A stretch of 9,953 nucleotides of DNA, from assembly GCA_028282625.1 (NCBI GenBank), contig JANQHP010000065.1, positions 1-9,953 of the forward strand, in the 5' to 3' direction. Origin of the DNA: Rickettsiales bacterium (GTDB lineage: Bacteria; Pseudomonadota; Alphaproteobacteria; Rickettsiales; UBA8987). The translations under genes were made by a program, and so were the position numbers. Positions 1 through 4,973 of this stretch are shown here, in pieces. Positions within the stretch are counted from its first letter, which is position 1; the number at the start of each line of letters is the position of its first letter. The notes under the pieces are model-generated. The model had not been told where the DNA came from, did no database searches, and worked only from the letters and a program-made list of their open reading frames with translations.

Positions 1-1100
1 AGCGGCAAATAGGGCAACACACCGGTGCCGCCACCGCTGCTATCGAGCAGAATTTTATCGGTGCCTTGCAAGACTGCCTCCATGGTTTCCAAATACAGGC
101 GCTGCTTGGTGACTTCTTCGGCACCTTTATATTTCTCATAAATGGAAAGGAAACGGTCCGCCTCCCCTTTTGCGTGGGAGATCACCGCTTCGCGGTAGGC
201 TTCGGCTTCTTCTACGATACGGGCGGCTTCACCACGTGCGCGCGGCAGAATATCGTTGCGATAGGCTTCGGCACGGTTGATCTCGCTTTCCTTATCCGTT
301 TTCGCGTTTTGTACGTCGCGGAACGCATCAATCACCGGCTCGGGAAGCTCCACCGGGCGAAGCTGCAAGCGTGCGACTTCGATACCGGCCTGGTAGAAAT
401 CCAGGCGCTCTTGAATGATGTTGCGGGCTTCCTGCTCAATCGCACTACGCTGTTCGGTGAGCGCACCGGCAATGTCGGTTCGACCTATTACGGCACGCAT
501 GGCACTTTCGGCCAGGGTTTTGACGGTGTTTTCAGGGTCAAAGACTTTAAAGAGATAGTCGGCCGCACTCTTGATTTTCCATTGGACGACAAAATCCACA
601 TCCACGATATTTTCATCGCCGGTCAGCATCAGGCTTTCTTCGTAGACCTTGCGTGCCCGCTCACCTCGACGGGTGCCGCCGGTGCGCACGCCCACTTCAA
701 CGGTATTGATCCGCTCGACCGGTACAATTTCCACCCGCTCAATAGGATAGGGCAGGCGATAGTTCAAACCCGGCATGGCCACACGGTGGTATTCCCCAAG
801 ACGTAGCACCACGCCTTCTTCTTCGGTATCTACCATATAGACCCCGCTGGCAAGCCAGATGAGCAAAGCCACAATGGCAATGGTGATGACCGAAAACGCA
901 TCCCCCTTGCCGCCGCCAAACATGCCGCGCATGCCCTCACGACCACGCTTGAGCAAATCTTCAATATCCGGCGGTGGGGTGTTTTTCCCTCCGTTTTTGC
1001 CAGGCCCACCAGGAGGCTTTCCTCCACCCGAAGGCGGATGGCTCCACGGGTTTGGGTTGCTGTTATGTAACGAAAGGAAACGAGAAAAATGATGTGCCAT
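1..1100 (-). CDS. hflK: HflK, SPFH-family partner of HflC in the FtsH-modulating complex (5' part; 3' end outside the window)
   Basis: My own minus-strand translation starts with ATG at 1100 (MAHHFSRF...) and stays open for 366 codons to the left edge. A Pro/Gly-rich cytoplasmic tail (about residues 14-45) precedes one membrane helix (about 69-89, AFSVITIAIVALLIWLASG). The SPFH/band-7 domain follows, with the typical VVLRLGEYHRVAMPGLNYRLPYPIE stretch split around residue 105, then a charged, Ala/Glu-rich coiled-coil region (NRAEAYRND, GEAARIVEEAEAYREAV). The visible end (LETMEAVLQGTDKILLD) is the usual HflK C-terminal motif, so only a short piece is missing. In the family, HflK and HflC form a large periplasm-facing assembly that restrains the FtsH protease. 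hflC should lie just to the left. The gene diverges from mrp, a common alphaproteobacterial arrangement. No good Shine-Dalgarno sequence precedes the start. I am confident of the identity and fairly confident of the start. Confidence 0.96.
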   Translation of the reverse strand, partial: MAHHFSRFLSLHNSNPNPWSHPPSGGGKPPGGPGKNGGKNTPPPDIEDLLKRGREGMRGMFGGGKGDAFSVITIAIVALLIWLASGVYMVDTEEEGVVLRLGEYHRVAMPGLNYRLPYPIERVEIVPVERINTVEVGVRTGGTRRGERARKVYEESLMLTGDENIVDVDFVVQWKIKSAADYLFKVFDPENTVKTLAESAMRAVIGRTDIAGALTEQRSAIEQEARNIIQERLDFYQAGIEVARLQLRPVELPEPVIDAFRDVQNAKTDKESEINRAEAYRNDILPRARGEAARIVEEAEAYREAVISHAKGEADRFLSIYEKYKGAEEVTKQRLYLETMEAVLQGTDKILLDSSGGGTGVLPYLP

Positions 1101-1158
1101 GATGGAAAATAACGCTGTTTGATTTTGGACGAAAGCTGCTTTGGGGTGCGTGATACGC

Positions 1159-1188
1159 TTGACCTGGACGATACAAACCCGATAGAAC
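1159..1188 (+). promoter_or_regulatory. Candidate sigma70-type promoter for mrp and the downstream rhodanese gene
   Basis: TTGACC (1159-1164) and TAGAAC (1183-1188) are separated by 18 bases, with 5/6 and 4/6 consensus matches. The start would be near 1195, about 55 nt before the mrp ATG. The hairpin at 1201-1222 would then sit at the very 5' end of the mRNA. Confidence 0.42.
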
Positions 1189-1200
1189 CTTTCTACTCCA

Positions 1201-1232
1201 CCCAACGCTTATAGAAGTTGGGCCCCTTTTTT
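1201..1232 (+). terminator. Terminator-like hairpin with T6 tract in the mrp leader
   Basis: CCCAAC (1201-1206) pairs perfectly with GTTGGG (1217-1222) across a 10-nt loop. CCCC and six Ts follow (1227-1232), ending 17 bases before the mrp start codon. On the plus strand this resembles a weak intrinsic terminator or attenuator. The four Cs between stem and T tract weaken that reading, and the hairpin loop overlaps the -10 of the hflK promoter candidate, so the symmetry may be incidental. Confidence 0.35.
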
Positions 1233-1236
1233 GCAA
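1208..1236 (-). promoter_or_regulatory. Candidate sigma70-type promoter for hflK
   Basis: On the minus strand TTGCAA (1236-1231) is followed after 17 bases by TATAAG (1213-1208). The predicted start is near 1201, giving an hflK leader of about 100 nt. The elements match 4/6 and 5/6 of the consensus. The promoter points toward, and its transcript would overlap, the mrp promoter candidate at 1159-1188. This is pattern matching only. Confidence 0.45.
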
Positions 1237-1249
1237 GCCAGAACGCACC

Positions 1250-2386
1250 ATGACGACGACGCTTCCTCCTTTTTCTCCTTCTTCGGCTGATGAACAGCGT
1301 ATCTTGCGTGCGCTTGAGGCCGTTTCTGTGGACACACTTTCCGGCTCGCCCGTGGAAGCGGGCATGGTGCGCTCTATCGCGTGCCACGGCGACCAGGTGG
1401 GTGTGGTGCTCCAGATGCAGGACTCGCTGACGCAGGCGCAGGCAGAGGCGGTGCGCGTGGCGTGCGCGGAAGCGGTGGAAAGGCTGGAAGGGGTGACGCG
1501 TGCGACGGTGGTGTTAACGGCGGATGTGGCACCTGCATCGCCGCCGGCTGCTCCTGCGGAGCCCCCCCCGGCGGAGGCACCGGGAGCCGCGCCTGCGGGC
1601 CGTCCTAAACCGCCTACGCCGAAAAAGCTTGAAGGGGTGCGGCATATCGTGGCGGTGGCCGCTGGCAAGGGTGGTGTGGGCAAGTCGACCATTGCGGCGA
1701 ACTTGGCGGTGGCGTTTGCGCAGCAAGGATTGCGGACCGGGCTGGTGGACGCGGATATTTATGGTCCTTCGTTGGCCCGGATGATGGGGATGGAGGGCAA
1801 GCCCGAGATCGAGGGCAAGCAGATGGTGCCGCCCACGCATCATGGGGTGCAGGTGCTTTCCATGGGGGTGCTGACCGAAGAAAACAAGGCGCTGGTATGG
1901 CGTGGGCCGATGCTTTCCAAGGCGCTTTCCCAGCTGATGCTGGGCGCGCGTTGGGGGACTTCGGCGTCCCCTTTGGATGTGCTGGTGATGGATATGCCGC
2001 CTGGCACGGGGGATGTAGCGCTTTCGCTGGCGCAGCGTTTTACCCTTTTTGGCGTGGTGATGGTGAGTACGCCCCAAGACGTGGCGCTGATGGATGTAGC
2101 GCGCGCGGTTTCCATGTGCCGCAGTTTGAACGTGCCTCTGCTGGGTGTGGTGGAGAATATGGCGTTTTTTGATGATCCGACCGGTGGGCGTCACTATCCT
2201 TTCGGGCAAGAAGGGGTGAAGCGGTTTTGTAAGGAGCACGACGTGCCGCTCTTAGGAGAGATACCGCTGGACGCGCGCCTGGCTGCAAGCGGCGATGCGG
2301 GCGTGCCCTTTGTGACAGCATATCCGCAAGACCCAACCAGCCAAATATTCACGGCATTAGCCCGCCATCTCACGGATAGTTTTTAG
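1250..2386 (+). CDS. mrp: Mrp/ApbC-type iron-sulfur cluster carrier P-loop ATPase
   Basis: This 378-residue protein has the two-part Mrp/ApbC layout. An N-terminal MIP18/DUF59-type domain (about 15-92) is followed by an Ala/Pro linker (about 93-126) and a ParA/MinD-like deviant Walker ATPase domain (about 130-375). The Walker A motif GKGGVGKST is at 139-147 and includes the signature lysine at 140. VDADIYGPSLARMMG (166-180), MDMPPGTGD (248-256) and VVENMAFF (300-307) are family signatures. Family members transfer Fe-S clusters to apoproteins in the cytosol, and the mitochondrial homologue Ind1 serves complex I. The C-x-x-C pair that usually follows VENM..F is absent here; the stretch reads DDPTGG (308-313). 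From memory, a Cys-less variant is common in Alphaproteobacteria. The ATG start has no clear Shine-Dalgarno. A rhodanese-like gene follows after 16 bases, probably in the same transcript. Confidence 0.96.
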   Translation: MTTTLPPFSPSSADEQRILRALEAVSVDTLSGSPVEAGMVRSIACHGDQVGVVLQMQDSLTQAQAEAVRVACAEAVERLEGVTRATVVLTADVAPASPPAAPAEPPPAEAPGAAPAGRPKPPTPKKLEGVRHIVAVAAGKGGVGKSTIAANLAVAFAQQGLRTGLVDADIYGPSLARMMGMEGKPEIEGKQMVPPTHHGVQVLSMGVLTEENKALVWRGPMLSKALSQLMLGARWGTSASPLDVLVMDMPPGTGDVALSLAQRFTLFGVVMVSTPQDVALMDVARAVSMCRSLNVPLLGVVENMAFFDDPTGGRHYPFGQEGVKRFCKEHDVPLLGEIPLDARLAASGDAGVPFVTAYPQDPTSQIFTALARHLTDSF

Positions 2387-2394
2387 AAGGGGGG
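2385..2394 (+). promoter_or_regulatory. Strong ribosome binding site overlapping the mrp stop codon
   Basis: AGAAGGGGGG begins inside the mrp TAG stop codon and lies 8 bases before the ATG at 2403. This favours that ATG over the in-frame TTG at 2400, and supports translational linkage of mrp and the rhodanese gene. Confidence 0.75.
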
Positions 2395-2402
2395 CTGTTT
2401 TG

Positions 2403-3053
2403 ATGAAACAAGGTTTTTTTGTTTATCTGTTTATGCTGGTATGGTGCCTTACATTATATGGGGATGATGCGATGAGTCAGCCAAAGGATCCATCCACGCA
2501 AGATGGTGCGATGGAAGTGGATCTGGATTACAACCATTTCTTTGAAAAAAGCCTTAAGCTGCAAGAGTTCCACAGCAAGCGTAGGATTGATGTAAACACG
2601 CTCCTTACGATGCGAGAAGACAAGAACACCATCATTCTTGATGTACGGGATAAGGATGACTATGACTGTGTGCATATTGAAGGGGCGCGCAATCTGGGTG
2701 TTGGCAAAATGGATGGGGACTCTCTTGCGGCCATCATTCCCGATAAAAATACACGCATTGTGATTTACTGCGATAATGCGCTGGAGCCCTATCCGGTTAA
2801 AATGACAGCGCTGGTGCACCATGCTTTCCCTGTGATGTATGAATATGGGTACCATAATCTTTACGAACTGGAACCACTGAGTGCTCGTGTGCACAAAACG
2901 CGTATGCTGGACGGGACAAGTGATGATTTGATGCAAATACCTTTTGTTTTTTCGGCCCAAATCCAGAAGGATCCCTTTGACTCTCGTCTATCTGGGACCT
3001 GTGTTCGCCTATATCGAACCTATCGGGATTATCACGCAGAACATACAAAATAG
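2403..3053 (+). CDS. Exported rhodanese-like domain protein (3' end possibly frameshifted)
   Basis: From the ATG at 2403 the protein has 216 residues. It begins with a hydrophobic segment (KQGFFVYLFMLVWCLTLYG, residues 2-20) that looks like a signal peptide or anchor, and Cys15 is not in a good lipobox. A rhodanese domain follows (about 62-158): NTIILDVRDKDDYDCVHIEGARNL (75-98), candidate catalytic Cys123 in IVIYCDNALEPYP, and YEYGYHNLYELEPL (146-159). The loop after the cysteine is longer than the CxxxxR/T loop of classical sulfurtransferases and resembles the periplasmic YCNN-type single-domain rhodaneses, so the substrate is unknown. It probably shares a transcript with mrp. An internal ATG at 2472 preceded by GGGG would give a cytosolic form. 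The last 25 codons look unlike the rest of the gene, and a coding-like reading continues in the +1 frame to 3129. Confidence 0.82.
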   Translation: MKQGFFVYLFMLVWCLTLYGDDAMSQPKDPSTQDGAMEVDLDYNHFFEKSLKLQEFHSKRRIDVNTLLTMREDKNTIILDVRDKDDYDCVHIEGARNLGVGKMDGDSLAAIIPDKNTRIVIYCDNALEPYPVKMTALVHHAFPVMYEYGYHNLYELEPLSARVHKTRMLDGTSDDLMQIPFVFSAQIQKDPFDSRLSGTCVRLYRTYRDYHAEHTK

Positions 3054-3129
3054 CTATCTATTGCAGGAAAAAAGGCTTGAGCCTACGGGCACTTTAAAGA
3101 TGCGATTTACACGCGTATCTCTTTTGTAG
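2976..3129 (+). other. Possible displaced C-terminal coding sequence of the rhodanese gene (+1 frame)
   Basis: In the +1 frame the codons from about 2977 to 3129 encode LTLVYLGPVFAYIEPIG, then IITQNIQNSYLLQEKRLEP and on to a TAG at 3127-3129. The third positions and amino-acid composition look more like the neighbouring genes than the annotated frame does over the same bases. Removing one base from CCCTTT (2973-2978), or from the T6 run at 2947-2952, would join the frames into one longer protein. This could be a genuine frameshift, a sequencing error or chance. No homologue was available for comparison. Confidence 0.33.
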
Positions 3130-3190
3130 AAAAACGCTTTTTTGTGCTGGTGCTTCCTTTAGCTTCAAACGTTGTATGACGAGCTGGGCC

Positions 3191-3218
3191 TTGCAACGTC
3201 CCCCTGTTGTGTTATAAC
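3191..3218 (+). promoter_or_regulatory. Candidate promoter for the six-cysteine membrane protein gene
   Basis: TTGCAA (3191-3196) and TATAAC (3213-3218) are spaced by 16 bases. The start is predicted near 3225, about 29 nt before the GTG start codon at 3254. The -35 hexamer is the same TTGCAA seen in the hflK and fsa promoter candidates. Confidence 0.5.
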
Positions 3219-3253
3219 GGACCAATCATGGAATAGGTAAAAAAGGAAGCCGT

Positions 3254-3901
3254 GTGCGACTCGCAATTTGGACGTTATTGGTGATTGGTGTGGTCTATGT
3301 GCTTTACCTGGTTTCGGTGCCCAAAGAGGAGATATCTGGAGACCAGGCGGATGTGACAAGCGATGCTGACATGGTGGTGGCCATAGAAGATGGGGCGTCA
3401 GATGTTTCTAATGTTTCTGACCAAGGGGTTGAAGCGTTGCCCGTTCAGGCTGCCCCGGCAGATCAAAATATTGCGGAGACACCGGCGCAGAGAACAGATG
3501 CGCAGGGAACAGACGCGCAGGGAACAGACGCGCAGCAGCAAACGGACGCGCAAGAAATGAGGTCAGACGCTGCCGCGCCGCAGGCTTGCGCTGCCTTTGG
3601 CTGGAGCTTGTACCATTGCAAGCCTTACACATGCAGCATCCCGCATCCTACCCAGCCGAATTTTACCGTCGATCACGTAATTGTGGGCATGCAGGAAGAT
3701 GGAAGTTGCTTGCATACGCAAACCTTGCCGCTGCCTGCAGCAGAGGGCCAAGCCCCGGCTTCCGGCCTGATTACGTGCCGCTACAGTGATTCCATGCGGC
3801 ACATTGTGGCGCGCCAGTTCGGTAGCGATGCGCCGCTTTCTCGCGCGGATAAACAGGCGCTGAGCCTAGCATTTGAAGAGGAATGCTCGGTTAGCCAGTA
3901 G
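3254..3901 (+). CDS. Unrecognised membrane-anchored protein with a six-cysteine C-terminal domain
   Basis: This 215-residue protein starts with GTG, chosen because AAGGAAG (3243-3249) lies just upstream. A single N-terminal helix (about 5-21) anchors it, probably with the rest outside the cytoplasm. Residues 25-110 are low complexity, acidic and then Gln/Ala/Thr/Asp-rich, and contain RTDAQ-GTDAQ-GTDAQ-QQTDAQ repeats at 80-100. The C-terminal part (about 110-215) looks folded: Cys112, Cys122, Cys127, Cys152, Cys175 and Cys211, with motifs SLYHCKPYTCSIPHP and LITCRYSD. The even cysteine number and predicted periplasmic side make disulfides plausible. I do not recognise the family and assign no function. 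It probably has its own promoter, and converges on the transaldolase gene with only 4 bases between stop codons and no visible terminator, so the two transcripts should overlap. Confidence 0.78.
   Translation: MRLAIWTLLVIGVVYVLYLVSVPKEEISGDQADVTSDADMVVAIEDGASDVSNVSDQGVEALPVQAAPADQNIAETPAQRTDAQGTDAQGTDAQQQTDAQEMRSDAAAPQACAAFGWSLYHCKPYTCSIPHPTQPNFTVDHVIVGMQEDGSCLHTQTLPLPAAEGQAPASGLITCRYSDSMRHIVARQFGSDAPLSRADKQALSLAFEEECSVSQ
3491..3553 (+). repeat. 15-bp in-frame tandem repeat encoding (G/R)TDAQ
   Basis: The unit GGAACAGACGCGCAG occurs twice exactly (3506-3520, 3521-3535), with a diverged copy before it (3491-3505). A further copy (3539-3553) follows after an extra CAG. Each unit adds five residues without shifting the frame, so copy number could vary between strains. 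Confidence 0.82.
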
Positions 3902-3905
3902 TGCG

Positions 3906-4562
3906 CTAGAGAATCTCCTGCTTGGAGGCTTTGGCATCTTTCGTAAACTGCTCCAGCCCTTTGGCGGTGAGCGGATGCTCAAAAAGCTGGTCGATCACGT
4001 TGGGTGGGATCGTGCACACATCCGCGCCAATCACCGCGGCTTCGGCAATATGCCGTGGGCCTCGCACCGAGGCCACCAGCACTTGCGTGTCGTAGCCATA
4101 ATTGTCGTAGACGGTACAAATATGCTCAATCAGTTCCATGCCATCCTGGCTGATATCTTCATGGCGACCGACAAAAGGGGAAATGTAGGTCGCGCCGGCC
4201 TTGGCGGCCAGCAGCGCCTGATTCAGGCTAAAACACAGCGTAACATTGGTTTGGATGCCTTGCGCGCTTAAACGGGAGCAGGCGGCAATGCCATCTGGGG
4301 TAAGCGGGAGCTTGATGACCACATTCTCGGCGATATCAGCCAAACGGTCGGCTTGCTCCAGCATGGTGGGCATGTCGGTGGCGGTGACTTCGGCGCTGAC
4401 CGGCAGGGTGGGTACGGCCGCGCAAATATCTGCGATCACTTCTTTAATCTCGCGGCCTGATTTGGCAATGAGCGAGGGGTTGGTGGTTACGCCATCGACC
4501 AGACCCATGCTGGCTAGGCGCACAATTTCTGCTACGTCTGCGGTATCCACAAAAAATTTCAC
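3906..4562 (-). CDS. fsa: Fsa/TalC-type small transaldolase (fructose-6-phosphate aldolase-like)
   Basis: The protein has 218 residues from the GTG at 4562, the usual length for the small transaldolase / fructose-6-phosphate aldolase subfamily of class I aldolases. It is a cytosolic TIM barrel using a Schiff-base lysine, here Lys84 in VVIKLPLTPDG. MKFFVDTADVAEI, DGVTTNPSLIAKSG (23-36), VTLCFSLNQALLAAKAGATYISPFVGR split around residue 115, and IPPNVI near the C-terminus are family signatures. The GTG start is chosen because AAGGAGG lies 8 bases upstream and the protein then begins exactly where family members do; ATG 4592 would add a ten-residue tail containing the Shine-Dalgarno. Activity could be transaldolase of the pentose phosphate pathway or F6P aldolase; sequence alone does not separate these reliably. 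Confidence 0.95.
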   Translation of the reverse strand: MKFFVDTADVAEIVRLASMGLVDGVTTNPSLIAKSGREIKEVIADICAAVPTLPVSAEVTATDMPTMLEQADRLADIAENVVIKLPLTPDGIAACSRLSAQGIQTNVTLCFSLNQALLAAKAGATYISPFVGRHEDISQDGMELIEHICTVYDNYGYDTQVLVASVRGPRHIAEAAVIGADVCTIPPNVIDQLFEHPLTAKGLEQFTKDAKASKQEIL

Positions 4563-4570
4563 GGTCAGGC

Positions 4571-4577
4571 CCTCCTT
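4571..4577 (-). promoter_or_regulatory. Shine-Dalgarno deciding the GTG start of the transaldolase gene
   Basis: AAGGAGG on the minus strand lies 8 bases before GTG at 4562-4560. It is the strongest ribosome binding site in the window and rules against the upstream ATG at 4592 as the main start. Confidence 0.85.
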
Positions 4578-4602
4578 AAAAAATGTCTCCATGTGGGGTT
4601 CT

Positions 4603-4631
4603 TTTATGCGATATTTGCGGGGTGGTTGCAA
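4603..4631 (-). promoter_or_regulatory. Candidate promoter for the transaldolase gene
   Basis: On the minus strand TTGCAA (4631-4626) and CATAAA (4608-4603) are separated by 17 bases. The start is predicted near 4596, giving a short leader that includes the Shine-Dalgarno. The -10 matches 4/6. Confidence 0.4.
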
Positions 4632-4777
4632 TATCTATCTTCATAGGCAGCGCCTCTTGTGCCACCAGGTGTGGCGTGCGCATTTTTCACTTGAAAAACC
4701 TGCTGTAATTGCCTAGACACACCCCACAGACCAAATGCGGCCTATCTAAGTTAAAGCATGATAGCGCTGTTTCTTTC

Positions 4778-4853
4778 GGGCGGTTAGCTCAGCTGGTAGA
4801 GCAACTGGTTTACACCCAGTAGGTCGGCGGTTCGAACCCGTCACCGCCCACCA
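4778..4853 (+). tRNA. tRNA-Val, anticodon UAC (TAC), CCA encoded
   Basis: A complete cloverleaf can be drawn. The acceptor stem is GGGCGGT (4778-4784) pairing with ACCGCCC (4843-4849), and the D arm includes AGCTCAGCTGGTAGAGC. The anticodon stem is ACTGG (4804-4808) with CCAGT (4816-4820), enclosing the loop TTTACAC with anticodon TAC at 4811-4813. The T arm is CGGCGGTTCGAACCCGTCG-like, with the GGTTCGAACCC core intact. The discriminator A (4850) and encoded CCA (4851-4853) follow. This tRNA reads GUA and, with modification, other Val codons. No T-rich terminator follows; the next bases are A-rich. Confidence 0.98.
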
Positions 4854-4917
4854 AAAAACCCTTATAAAACAACAAAAAGAAAATGCTCTCCAAATTTAGG
4901 GGGGTTGCGTCAACTTT

Positions 4918-4942
4918 TTGTTAACAACATGTGGCCTATAAT
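4918..4942 (+). promoter_or_regulatory. Consensus -10 box with an upstream palindrome, promoter candidate for the S8 peptidase gene
   Basis: A perfect TATAAT at 4937-4942 lies 31 bases before the GTG start, predicting a leader of about 25 nt. No good -35 exists at the proper distance. Instead a 10-bp perfect palindrome TTGTTAACAA (4918-4927) covers the region just upstream of the -10, where an activator or repressor dimer could bind. The -10 is convincing; the operator role is inference. Confidence 0.42.
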
Positions 4943-4973
4943 TAAACCATGATACGTTGAAAAAGTAATTGTT

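Noticed and set aside
66..806. 246-codon open frame on the plus strand
   Set aside because: It is antisense to hflK, which has strong family motifs throughout on the other strand; the plus-strand reading has no recognisable motif.
1514..2239. 241-codon open frame on the minus strand
   Set aside because: It lies within mrp on the opposite strand, is extremely rich in Arg/His, and mirrors mrp codon bias; a shadow frame.
3491..3553. Possible CRISPR-like repeat array
   Set aside because: The units are directly adjacent, in frame with a coding sequence, and have no spacers.
4563..4631. Longer start for the transaldolase gene (ATG 4592 or upstream)
   Set aside because: The Shine-Dalgarno AAGGAGG would be inside the coding sequence, and family members begin at MKFFVDTA, encoded from GTG 4562.
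4661..4675. GCCAC/GTGGC hairpin between the transaldolase gene and tRNA-Val
   Set aside because: A five-base stem with a five-base loop is expected by chance in a region this size, and no T tract follows closely.
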